A stretch of 64,000 bases of DNA, from NCBI RefSeq assembly GCF_000424985.1, contig NZ_AUKX01000001.1, positions 155,740 through 219,739 on the forward strand, given 5' to 3'. The first letter of the stretch is position 1. Each line of letters opens with the position of its first letter. This DNA comes from Arenibacter latericius DSM 15913 (lineage in GTDB: Bacteria > Bacteroidota > Bacteroidia > Flavobacteriales > Flavobacteriaceae). The position numbers and the translations under genes were made by a program. Positions 17,926 through 26,076 of the stretch are shown in pieces. Below the pieces are notes generated by a model. It ran no database searches. It was not told the DNA's origin and worked only from the letters and a program-made list of their open reading frames with translations.

Positions 17926-19248
17926 ATGAATATCACTAAAGAGCAGATAGACGAACTAAATGCAGTAGTTACAGTTGCGGTAACCAAGGAGGATTATTTC
18001 GACAAGGTTGAGTCCATCTTAAAGGATTACAGAAAGCAAGCCAACATCCCTGGTTTCAGAAAAGGTCAGGTTCCTATGGGACTAATCAAAAAGCAATACG
18101 GAAAAGCTGTTTTGGTAGATGAGGTGAACAAACTTTTGCAAGACAATTTGAACAAATATCTTACAGAAGAAAAGCTTGATGTCTTAGGAAATCCTATCCC
18201 CAAACAACAAGACAATTTTGATTGGGATGCGGAAAATTTTGCATTCGAATTTGAATTGGGACTTGCCCCTAAATTTGAGGTGGACCTAAAAACCAAAGAG
18301 GCCATCACACATTACAAAATCACTGCAGACGAAAAGATGATTAACGAGCAAGTTGAGCGTCTTCAGAAGCAATACGGAAAATTGATCAGCAAAAGCGAGG
18401 TAAGCGAAAAAGACGAGGTTAATGGAATTTTTGCTAACGAAGCTGAAGAAATTGACAATAAGACCGTTATAGAGATTGAAAATATCAAAAATAAAAAAGC
18501 TTTAGAAAGCCTTTTAGGTAAAAAAGTTGGTGATGTAGTTACCCTTAGCACTAAAGACCTATTTAAAGAAGACTATTTATTAGGTAGCGCTTTAGGTGTA
18601 GATGCAGATAAAGCCAAGGATTTAGATATAGAGGTTACTTTTACTATTGAGGAAATCAACGAAAAAGAACCTGCTAAATTAGACCAAGAGTTTTTCGACA
18701 AATTATTCGGAGAAGGTAAAGTTACTTCAGAAGAAGAATTGAAAACAAGAATTAAAGAAGATTCTGAAAAGCAATTTGAGCAACAATCAGATCAAAAGTT
18801 GCTTAATGATATTACAGAGCACTTTATAGAGACCATTAAGTTTGATCTTCCTACGGAATTCTTAACTAAATGGATTCAGACTACTGGCGAAACACCTTTA
18901 ACAGAGGAGGAAGCGGCAGAAGAATTTGAAAAATCTGAAAAAGGATTACGTTATCAATTGATTGAAGGAAAAATCATTGAGCAAAATGAAATCCAGATTC
19001 AATTTGAAGAGCTTAAAGAGTTTGCTAAAGGCTTTATAAAGCAACAAATGGCTCAATTTGGTCAGTTAGATCCAAAAGAAGAGGAGTTAGACAATATAGC
19101 TGCTAGGGTTCTTTCTAATCAAGACGAGGTTAAAAGATTAAGCGAGCAACTTATGAGTGAGAAACTATTGGCTCTTTACAAAGAAAAAGCTAATCTAAAG
19201 CCAAAAGAAGTTACTTACGAAGATTTCGTAAAAGAAGTATACGGGTAA
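17926..19248 (+). CDS. tig: Trigger factor
   Basis: Ribosome-associated chaperone and peptidyl-prolyl isomerase that meets nascent chains. The 440 residues have the N-terminal ribosome-binding domain with the signature FRKGQVPMGLIKKQYG (about 45-60), a middle FKBP-like domain (about 155-245) that is divergent, as usual in Bacteroidota, and a long helical C-terminal chaperone domain. It precedes clpP and clpX, the usual order, but hairpins in the 177-bp gap suggest at least partial transcriptional separation. Confidence 0.95.
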   Translation: MNITKEQIDELNAVVTVAVTKEDYFDKVESILKDYRKQANIPGFRKGQVPMGLIKKQYGKAVLVDEVNKLLQDNLNKYLTEEKLDVLGNPIPKQQDNFDWDAENFAFEFELGLAPKFEVDLKTKEAITHYKITADEKMINEQVERLQKQYGKLISKSEVSEKDEVNGIFANEAEEIDNKTVIEIENIKNKKALESLLGKKVGDVVTLSTKDLFKEDYLLGSALGVDADKAKDLDIEVTFTIEEINEKEPAKLDQEFFDKLFGEGKVTSEEELKTRIKEDSEKQFEQQSDQKLLNDITEHFIETIKFDLPTEFLTKWIQTTGETPLTEEEAAEEFEKSEKGLRYQLIEGKIIEQNEIQIQFEELKEFAKGFIKQQMAQFGQLDPKEEELDNIAARVLSNQDEVKRLSEQLMSEKLLALYKEKANLKPKEVTYEDFVKEVYG

Positions 19249-19318
19249 TTCACCTGAATATAGAAGAAAACCAAAGCTGTATTAAGGAGTGGCCATTTAT
19301 GAAATATTATTTGGCCCT

Positions 19319-19338
19319 ACCTTAACAGCAGTTAAGGT
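19319..19338 (+). terminator. Inverted repeat after tig
   Basis: Perfect 8-bp stem ACCTTAAC / GTTAAGGT with a 4-nt loop (AGCA). It lacks a T-run, so it may be a processing or pausing site; it lies 70 bp after the tig stop and 50 bp before the T-tailed hairpin at 19368. Confidence 0.45.
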
Positions 19339-19367
19339 TAAATTACACGAAAAATAAGTATATTTAC

Positions 19368-19400
19368 AGTGTCGGAGAATTTATTTTCGACACTTTTTTT
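19368..19400 (+). terminator. Terminator or attenuator between tig and clpP
   Basis: Stem AGTGTCG (19368-19374) with CGACACT (19388-19394), 13-nt loop, followed by a run of seven T to 19400. It ends only 25 bp before the clpP ATG, so it either terminates tig transcripts or attenuates read-through into clpP. Confidence 0.75.
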
Positions 19401-19425
19401 ATCTTATAAAACCTCGATTTAAAAT

Positions 19426-20109
19426 ATGGATTACGGGAAAGAATTTAAAAACTACGCAATTAAGCATCAAGGGATCAACAGCATGTACTATGACAGTATA
19501 TTGAATAGCATGTACCCTACTAACCTAACCCCGAATATTATAGAGGAAAGACAACTAAATGCAGTAGCAATGGATGTTTTCTCTAGACTGATGATGGACA
19601 GGATTATTTTCTTGGGAACAGGTATTAACGATCAAGTTGCGAATATAGTACAAGCACAATTGCTTTTCCTAGAAAGTACCGATGCATCCAAGGATATCCA
19701 AATATATATTAACTCTCCTGGAGGAAGCGTATATGCAGGATTAGGTATCTATGATACCATGCAGTTTATAAAACCAGACGTAGCAACTATCTGTACAGGA
19801 ATGGCCGCCTCTATGGGCGCTGTTTTATTATGTGCTGGTGAAAAAGGCAAGCGAAGTGGTCTTACGCACTCTAGAGTAATGATTCATCAACCATTAGGTG
19901 GTGCGCAAGGACAGGCTAGTGACATTGAAATTACCGCAAGGGAAATTTTAAAATTAAAAGATGAACTTTATCAAATAATTGCCAAACATTCTGGTCAACC
20001 CTTAGAAAAAGTTAGCGATGATAGTGATAGAGATTATTGGATGAAAGCCAACGAAGCTAAAGAGTACGGAATGATTGATGAAATCCTAGTAAGGGATTCT
20101 CAAGAGTAA
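19426..20109 (+). CDS. clpP: ATP-dependent Clp protease proteolytic subunit
   Basis: Serine peptidase forming the 14-mer chamber that works with ClpX, encoded 92 bp downstream. The triad is visible: Ser129 in [12 protein letters not shown], His154 in [10 protein letters not shown], and Asp203 in SDRDYW. At 227 residues it is about 20 longer than the E. coli protein because of an N-terminal extension (about residues 1-35) that resembles a propeptide. The start at 19426 sits right after the T-tailed hairpin. Confidence 0.97.
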   Translation: MDYGKEFKNYAIKHQGINSMYYDSILNSMYPTNLTPNIIEERQLNAVAMDVFSRLMMDRIIFLGTGINDQVANIVQAQLLFLESTDASKDIQIYINSPGGSVYAGLGIYDTMQFIKPDVATICTGMAASMGAVLLCAGEKGKRSGLTHSRVMIHQPLGGAQGQASDIEITAREILKLKDELYQIIAKHSGQPLEKVSDDSDRDYWMKANEAKEYGMIDEILVRDSQE

Positions 20110-20201
20110 CGACTAAGTCATCTGAAAAGATGGTGATGCCCAAACTGGCACACCAAAAGAACGAGTAACATCGTTCCTATTATTGAATGTGATATAATGA
20201 T

Positions 20202-21437
20202 ATGGCAAAAGAAAATTTAGAATGCTCTTTTTGTGGGAGAAAAAAACCGGAGACCAATTTATTGATTGCAGGGTTGGACGCTCATATCTGTGACCGTTGT
20301 ATAGAACAGGCACATGGTATAGTTGCGGAAGAATCTAAGCAGACAAAAAATCAGGACCTATCTTCGGAGCTAGTCCTAAAAAAGCCTATAGAAATTAAGG
20401 AGTTTTTAGACACTTATATAATTGGCCAGGACAGAACTAAAAGAGTAATGTCTGTAGCTGTTTACAATCACTACAAAAGATTGTTGCAGCCTAACAGCAA
20501 GGAAGACGATATAGAAATCCAAAAGAGTAACATTATAATGGCAGGGCAAACCGGGACTGGAAAGACCCTAATTGCCAAGACCATAGCTAAAATGCTTAAT
20601 GTACCTTTAACTATAGTGGATGCAACGGTTCTTACTGAAGCAGGTTATGTTGGGGAAGACGTAGAAAGTATTCTAACCCGCTTATTACAAGCTGCAGATT
20701 ATAATTTAGAAAAGGCAGAACGTGGTATTGTTTTTATCGATGAAATTGATAAAATTGCTCGAAAAAGCGACAATCCTTCTATTACCAGAGACGTTTCTGG
20801 AGAAGGGGTTCAGCAAGGACTTCTTAAATTATTGGAGGGAACTGTAGTTAATGTACCACCAAAAGGAGGTAGAAAACATCCCGACCAAAAATTTATTGAG
20901 GTAAATACGGAAAATATCCTTTTTATAGCTGGAGGTGCTTTTGATGGTATTGAGCGTATCATCACTAAAAGGTTGAATATGCAAGCAGTTGGATACAGTG
21001 CTTCTAGAGCGGAAGATAAGGTAGACAACGAAAATATTCTTCAATATATAATCCCAAAAGACCTAAAAGACTTTGGATTAATTCCAGAAATAATAGGAAG
21101 ACTTCCGGTACTTACTCACATGAATCCATTGGATAAGGAAACCTTGAAGGCCATTTTAACGGAACCTAAGAATGCTATCATCAAACAATATGAGAAGTTA
21201 TTCAAAATGGACGATATCTCTTTTGAAATAACAGATCAGGCATTAGATTATATCGTAGACAAAGCCATTGAATACAAATTAGGTGCTAGGGGACTTCGTT
21301 CCTTATGTGAGGCGATTTTTACGGATGCTATGTTTGAGCTTCCTAGTTCGGAAGAAACAACCTTTAAGGTTAGCAAATCTTACGCAGAAGAAAAGCTATC
21401 CTATGAAACAATAAACAAATTAAAAGCAGTCTCTTAA
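20202..21437 (+). CDS. clpX: ClpX unfoldase
   Basis: AAA+ unfoldase that recognises substrates and feeds ClpP. The N-terminal C4 zinc domain is intact ([10 protein letters not shown] ... ICDRCI), followed by Walker A (GQTGTGKT, about 120-127), Walker B ([11 protein letters not shown]), and the pore/sensor regions ending in [16 protein letters not shown] (sensor 2). The 411 residues fit the family. A terminator overlaps its stop codon. The Walker A loop reads GQTGTGKT where many ClpX have GPTGSGKT, a conservative change. Confidence 0.97.
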   Translation: MAKENLECSFCGRKKPETNLLIAGLDAHICDRCIEQAHGIVAEESKQTKNQDLSSELVLKKPIEIKEFLDTYIIGQDRTKRVMSVAVYNHYKRLLQPNSKEDDIEIQKSNIIMAGQTGTGKTLIAKTIAKMLNVPLTIVDATVLTEAGYVGEDVESILTRLLQAADYNLEKAERGIVFIDEIDKIARKSDNPSITRDVSGEGVQQGLLKLLEGTVVNVPPKGGRKHPDQKFIEVNTENILFIAGGAFDGIERIITKRLNMQAVGYSASRAEDKVDNENILQYIIPKDLKDFGLIPEIIGRLPVLTHMNPLDKETLKAILTEPKNAIIKQYEKLFKMDDISFEITDQALDYIVDKAIEYKLGARGLRSLCEAIFTDAMFELPSSEETTFKVSKSYAEEKLSYETINKLKAVS

Positions 21438-21451
21438 GACTGCTTTTTTTT
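21422..21451 (+). terminator. Terminator overlapping the clpX stop
   Basis: GCAGTCT (21426-21432) pairs with AGACTGC (21437-21443) around a 4-nt loop; AAAA before and the T-run 21444-21451 after extend the stem to 11 bp. The clpX TAA (21435-21437) falls inside the hairpin, so the terminator has been built into the coding end. Confidence 0.93.
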
Positions 21452-21592
21452 ATTCTTACAATACCCTACCCCCAAGACCTGCGTAGATTACCACCACACC
21501 ACCAATAGCAATAACAACATACACCACCTTTAACTACTGAAAACCTTTGATGGATGTCTAAACATAATAGGACTCCAATTAAAATGATACCA

Positions 21593-22735
21593 TTACGCTT
21601 TATAATGTGCGATAACCCTTAGCTGCTGCTCTATAGTTCGCCTAATATTCTCTAAAGTAAATTCCGAATCCATTGCTTGCTCCAAGCTTACTGGATATGG
21701 CAATAAGGGTAAAACTGAAAGAAAACCTGCCTCATTCAATTCCTCAACTGCATTTACACTGCCTCCAATTGCTATTACAGGAATTCCTTGCTTTTTCGCA
21801 ACTTTAAGAATACCTGCTGGAGTTTTCCCCATTCCCGTCTGCGCATCTAACTTTCCCTCTCCAGTTATAATCAGTTCTGCACCTCTTATTAAATCAGCAA
21901 ATTCTATTGCATCCAAGACCACTTCAATACCAAGTTTTAAACTAGCATTTAAAAACCCAAGAAATCCCCCACCCACACCACCAGCAGCTCCTGCACCAGG
22001 TACCGAATTCACATCCTTATTAAACTTTTCCTTAATCACCTTTGCAAAACGACTCAAACCTTTATCCAATTCAAGTATCATTTGGTCATCTGCTCCCTTT
22101 TGATGGGCATATACGTGGGCAGCACCATTACTTCCCGATAACGGATTATTTACATCACAAGCAATAGTAAAACTAGCCTCTCTTACACTAGGTAGGACCT
22201 CTGTATCATCAATAGCACATATCTCATTTAATATTTGTCCGCCATAACCCAATTCTTCTCCTTTAGTGTCTAAAAATTTAAACCCTAAGGCTTGCAACAT
22301 CCCCGTACCCCCATCATTGGTAGCACTTCCTCCAACACCAATTAAAAACTTTCTGCATCCTTTATCTAAAGCATCTCTTATTAATTCTCCCGTACCATAT
22401 GTTGAAGTTAGCATGGGATTACGCTTATCCTGCGGAATTAAAGTTAAACCGCTTGCAGCTGCCATTTCAATAATAGCCGTATAAGAATCCTTAATAATAC
22501 CGTATTGCGCTAAAACCGGCTCTAATAGCGGTCCATTGACCGTGCAGGAAACCAATTCTCCCTTTAATATACTAACCAAAGCTGTTAAGGTACCTTCTCC
22601 TCCATCCCCTACTGGAATTTTAATTACCTCACAATCTGGAAAGACTTTATGAATAGCTAATTCGGAATTTTCAGCAATTTCCATTGACGAGACACTTCCT
22701 TTAAAAGAATCGCTAGCTACAACTATTTTATTCAT
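21593..22735 (-). CDS. Glycerate kinase (GlxK/GarK family)
   Basis: Phosphorylates D-glycerate, linking glyoxylate or serine breakdown to glycolysis. About 380 residues with the family opening MNKIVVASDSFKGSVSS, then PVGDGGEGTLTAL, LIGVGGSATNDGGTGMLQALGF, GAAGGVGGGFLGFL, and ITGEGKLDAQTGMGKTP. The start is set at the ATG at 22735; a GTG two codons upstream is possible. It stands alone with gaps of over 150 bp on each side. Whether it yields 2- or 3-phosphoglycerate cannot be read from sequence. Confidence 0.94.
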   Translation of the reverse strand: MNKIVVASDSFKGSVSSMEIAENSELAIHKVFPDCEVIKIPVGDGGEGTLTALVSILKGELVSCTVNGPLLEPVLAQYGIIKDSYTAIIEMAAASGLTLIPQDKRNPMLTSTYGTGELIRDALDKGCRKFLIGVGGSATNDGGTGMLQALGFKFLDTKGEELGYGGQILNEICAIDDTEVLPSVREASFTIACDVNNPLSGSNGAAHVYAHQKGADDQMILELDKGLSRFAKVIKEKFNKDVNSVPGAGAAGGVGGGFLGFLNASLKLGIEVVLDAIEFADLIRGAELIITGEGKLDAQTGMGKTPAGILKVAKKQGIPVIAIGGSVNAVEELNEAGFLSVLPLLPYPVSLEQAMDSEFTLENIRRTIEQQLRVIAHYKA

Positions 22736-22964
22736 ATGCACACGCTATATCACCTTACACCTAGTAGTAAGTGAATTCTTGTTTCTTATGTATCAACGTT
22801 ATTTAAAGGAGCTACTAATTTGCCCCCTGCTTGTTAACCATTCAATTATACAAAATAATAGCTTAGCGAATTTTCGAGCTACCTCCTAACCCCTCTTAAT
22901 TTGGTAAAATATTTTTATAGCTCACACTAAACAACTCCAGACATAAACCCAATAATTCATGATC

Positions 22965-22997
22965 AAAAAAAAGCCACCTCAAAATTTTGAGACGGCT
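22965..22997 (-). terminator. Terminator after the leftward 181-residue gene
   Basis: Read leftward: AGCC..TCTCAAAA paired with TTTTGAGG..GGCT, centred on an AT core, then eight T residues (the plus-strand A-run 22965-22972). It lies 33 bp after the stop at 23030 and stops transcription before the glycerate kinase region. Confidence 0.85.
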
Positions 22998-23029
22998 ATA
23001 TTCTATTCTTTTACCACAAGTACAAAAGT

Positions 23030-23575
23030 CTAGGCTACGAATTCTTTGTCAGCAACCTTAGACAAAAGATCCTGACACACTTTATCAATAATTTTCTCAT
23101 CGCTATATAGGTCGTGTCCAAAACCTTGGATTATCTCGTTATTTACCCCTACAAGATCCATCCATTCTTGGGAAGGTTTACACTCATCATTCTCCCCGTA
23201 TAGCAATTTAATATTAACTAGGGGTAGTTGCGTTTCTAATCCCAACCTAGAACTAGATATGGCATATAAGGATTTCATAGGCACTCCTTTTAGCGCAGCT
23301 TTCCAAGCGATTGCTCCTCCTGCACCAAAAGTTAAATAATGACTAGGGACTTTTTCATTCTTTAACAAGTGAGCAACTGCAGTAGCTATACCACCACTAT
23401 CAAACTCGTTACCTACATTCTCATCAGAATTTATCGTTACCTTAATATTTGCTAATTGCTGTGAATCGTAGAAGGCAATATCATAATATTCTCGCAGCCT
23501 CCCCAAATAAGATGTAATCCACATTCCCCTTTTTGTACCCCACATGTCCGAAAGTATCACTAATCTTTTACCCAT
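23030..23575 (-). CDS. Alpha/beta-hydrolase-like protein lacking the nucleophile serine
   Basis: A 181-residue protein whose layout (LVILSDMWGTKRGMW start, a central LTFGAGGAIAWKAAL elbow, NIKLLYGENDECKP, and a C-terminal FGHDLYSDEKII) follows a short alpha/beta hydrolase. The expected GxSxG elbow reads GAGGA, so the catalytic serine position is glycine; the Asp-like (GENDE) and His (GFGHD) positions remain. It may be a binding protein rather than an enzyme. No signal peptide. It is followed by a terminator, and the GH3 gene lies 82 bp upstream on the same strand. Confidence 0.6.
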   Translation of the reverse strand: MGKRLVILSDMWGTKRGMWITSYLGRLREYYDIAFYDSQQLANIKVTINSDENVGNEFDSGGIATAVAHLLKNEKVPSHYLTFGAGGAIAWKAALKGVPMKSLYAISSSRLGLETQLPLVNIKLLYGENDECKPSQEWMDLVGVNNEIIQGFGHDLYSDEKIIDKVCQDLLSKVADKEFVA

Positions 23576-23657
23576 AACTATGTTTTTAGATTATTAAAAT
23601 GGGGAGAGGTTGACTCAACAATAACAAGGTGCGCATTTTTATGAATACGCACCCTAT

Positions 23658-25172
23658 TTATTTGTTTATGTGAAGTAATTCTTCGATATAATTCCTTTTA
23701 TTAGAAAGTCTTGGAATCTTATGCTGACCACCTAATTTACCCTTAGACTTTAGCCAATCATAAAATAGGTTTTCCCTAGCAATATGAACCTGGGGCAACC
23801 TCAGCGTAATATTATTATATCTTTTAGCTTCGTAATCTGAATTTAAAGATTTTAAAGCATTATCCAGAAACTCAATAAAAATAGCCAATTCTTCTGGTTC
23901 CTTTCTAAATTCTATAATCCATTCATGCGCTCCCTTTTCTTTGCCTACCATAAAAATAGGCGCTACAGTATAATCTTTTATCTCTGCACCAGTTTTTTTA
24001 CAGACCTGCTTTAAAGCCTCCTCTGCATTTTCTATAATTAACTCTTCTCCAAAAACATTAATATGATGCTTTGTTCTTCCGGTAACCTTAATCCTATATG
24101 GGTTTATAGAAGTAAAACGCACCGTATCCCCAATCTTATAACGCCAAAGTCCGGCATTGGTGGTAATAACTATAGCATAATTAGTATTCAATTTAACGTT
24201 CCATAGGGGAATGGTACTTTCTTCGGGAGTATCATAATTATCCATCGGAATAAATTCATAAAAAATACCATAATCTAGCATCAACAAAAGTTCATCAGAA
24301 TTATTTCTATCCTGAATAGCGAAAAAGCCCTCAGAGGCATTGTAGATCTCATAGTAGTTAAAACTTTTTCGTGGGAGCAATGCTGAATACTGTTCTTTAT
24401 ACGGAGTAAAGCTGACCCCTCCGTGAAAATAAACTTCTAGATTTTCCCATACCTGAAACAAATGCTGATTCCCAGTTTCCTCCATCACTTTATTCAGAAG
24501 CACTAACATCCAAGAAGGCACTCCTGCCAAACTAGTAACATTCTCTTGGATACTCTCTTTTATAATAGCCTCTAATTTAGATTCCCATTCACTCATAAGG
24601 GACACCTTATTACTAGGAGTACTACTTAATTCTGCCCAAAAAGGCATATTATCTATAAGGATCGCGGAGAGGTCCCCAAAAGAGGTGCCGTTATCTTGAT
24701 ACATTTCTGTACTACCTCCAAGTCTAAGACTCTTTCCTGTAAAAAGTTGAGAGTTTTCATTATTATTAAGGTACAGACAGAGTAAATCTTTTCCTGATTT
24801 AAAATGACAATCCTCTAACGCTTCGGTACTAACAGGAATAAATTTACTTTTAGCATTGGTAGTTCCGCTACTTTTAGCAAACCATTTAATACTCGTTGGC
24901 CAAAATATATTTTGCTCCCCTCTTCTAGACCTTTCTATCATAGGCTCTACTTCCTCATAGGTAACTATTGGCACCCGCTCCGCAAAAGTCTCATAATTGG
25001 AGATAGTATCAAATTCGTACTTCTTACCAATCTCAGTATCTTCAGCGATGGATAGCAATTGATGCAATACCTCATCTTGGACTTCCTCTGGATATTTCAG
25101 AAAAAGTTCAATTTGATGGTATCTCTTTTTTAATAACCAAGATGCAATAGAATTAAATAATGGTATTGGCAT
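23658..25172 (-). CDS. GH3 auxin-responsive-promoter family acyl-adenylating enzyme
   Basis: A 504-residue member of the GH3 branch of the ANL (acyl-adenylate-forming) superfamily; plant relatives join amino acids to hormones, while bacterial substrates are mostly unknown. Visible ATP-binding segments are KWFAKSSGTTNAKSKFIPVS (about 90-110), YYEIYNASEGFFAIQD (about 275-290), and GLWRYKIGDTVRFTSINPYRIKVTGRTKHHINVFGEE (about 335-375). The C-terminal cap is present. Bacteroidota often carry one copy. Reaction likely acyl-AMP formation then transfer to an amine, inferred from the family only. Confidence 0.9.
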   Translation of the reverse strand: MPIPLFNSIASWLLKKRYHQIELFLKYPEEVQDEVLHQLLSIAEDTEIGKKYEFDTISNYETFAERVPIVTYEEVEPMIERSRRGEQNIFWPTSIKWFAKSSGTTNAKSKFIPVSTEALEDCHFKSGKDLLCLYLNNNENSQLFTGKSLRLGGSTEMYQDNGTSFGDLSAILIDNMPFWAELSSTPSNKVSLMSEWESKLEAIIKESIQENVTSLAGVPSWMLVLLNKVMEETGNQHLFQVWENLEVYFHGGVSFTPYKEQYSALLPRKSFNYYEIYNASEGFFAIQDRNNSDELLLMLDYGIFYEFIPMDNYDTPEESTIPLWNVKLNTNYAIVITTNAGLWRYKIGDTVRFTSINPYRIKVTGRTKHHINVFGEELIIENAEEALKQVCKKTGAEIKDYTVAPIFMVGKEKGAHEWIIEFRKEPEELAIFIEFLDNALKSLNSDYEAKRYNNITLRLPQVHIARENLFYDWLKSKGKLGGQHKIPRLSNKRNYIEELLHINK

Positions 25173-25281
25173 TTTTAGGTATCTTTATCCAGATTTTTTA
25201 CATCGGGAAGTTGTTTTATTTTAGCTAAAAATAGTTTTAATTGACTTCATAATCAAATAGAATTTACATAAGATAATTTAT

Positions 25282-26076
25282 ATGCAGTACCAAGGAGTAT
25301 TAAAAAAAATGGAAACAGAAATAGGAACCCCTATTCAATATTACTTAGTGTTTGAAGGGGATTTCTTAAATGTAAACCAGGTGCTCAATAAGGAGCTTAA
25401 GATACAAATACTTGGCTACCAATGCTTAAATTGCGGCGAGGAAAGACCTATTTACCGCCAGGGATTTTGTCAGAGTTGTTTTTTTGACATTCCTTCTGCT
25501 GGGGATTGGATTATGCGCCCGGAACTAAGTACCGCACATTTAGGCCAAGAAGACAGGGATCTTGAGTACGAAAAAAAAGTTCAATTGCAGCCTCATATTG
25601 TGTATTTAGCCAATTCTAGCACCATTAAGGTAGGGGTAACCCGAAAAACTCAAGTCCCCACGCGATGGATAGACCAAGGTGCACACGAGGCCATAGAAAT
25701 TGTAGAAGTTCCCAATAGATATTTAGCAGGAATTACAGAAGTAGCCCTAAAAGACCATGTTGCAGATAAAACAAATTGGCGCAAGATGCTTACCAATGAT
25801 GTAGTAGATGAGGATTTAGCAGAAATGCGGAACCACCTAAAACAATACATTCCTGAGGAAGCATTAGCCTATTATATAGAAAACAACAAGGAAACCCATT
25901 TAGAGTTTCCTGTTCTTCAATATCCTACAAAAGTAAAAAGTCTTAACCTTACTAAAACCCCTAATTACCAAGGGGCCCTTAAGGGCATTAAAGGCCAGTA
26001 TCTTATTTTTGAAGACAATACTGTCTTTAATATTCGCAGTAACGAAGGCACTGTAATCTCTTTAGAAGTTAATTAA
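25282..26076 (+). CDS. DUF2797 protein with zinc ribbon
   Basis: A 264-residue protein of unknown function. A four-cysteine ribbon is visible early (Cys48, Cys51, Cys63, Cys66, in QCLNCGEERPIYRQGFCQSC), then the conserved DUF2797 core PHIVYLANSSTIKVGVTRKTQVPTRWIDQGA, which resembles a GIY-YIG-type beginning (HIVYL ... KVGVT ... R), and a C-terminal beta domain. No membrane segment. Transcribed divergently from GH3, and its last 8 bp overlap the end of the converging AsmA gene. Confidence 0.85.
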   Translation: MQYQGVLKKMETEIGTPIQYYLVFEGDFLNVNQVLNKELKIQILGYQCLNCGEERPIYRQGFCQSCFFDIPSAGDWIMRPELSTAHLGQEDRDLEYEKKVQLQPHIVYLANSSTIKVGVTRKTQVPTRWIDQGAHEAIEIVEVPNRYLAGITEVALKDHVADKTNWRKMLTNDVVDEDLAEMRNHLKQYIPEEALAYYIENNKETHLEFPVLQYPTKVKSLNLTKTPNYQGALKGIKGQYLIFEDNTVFNIRSNEGTVISLEVN

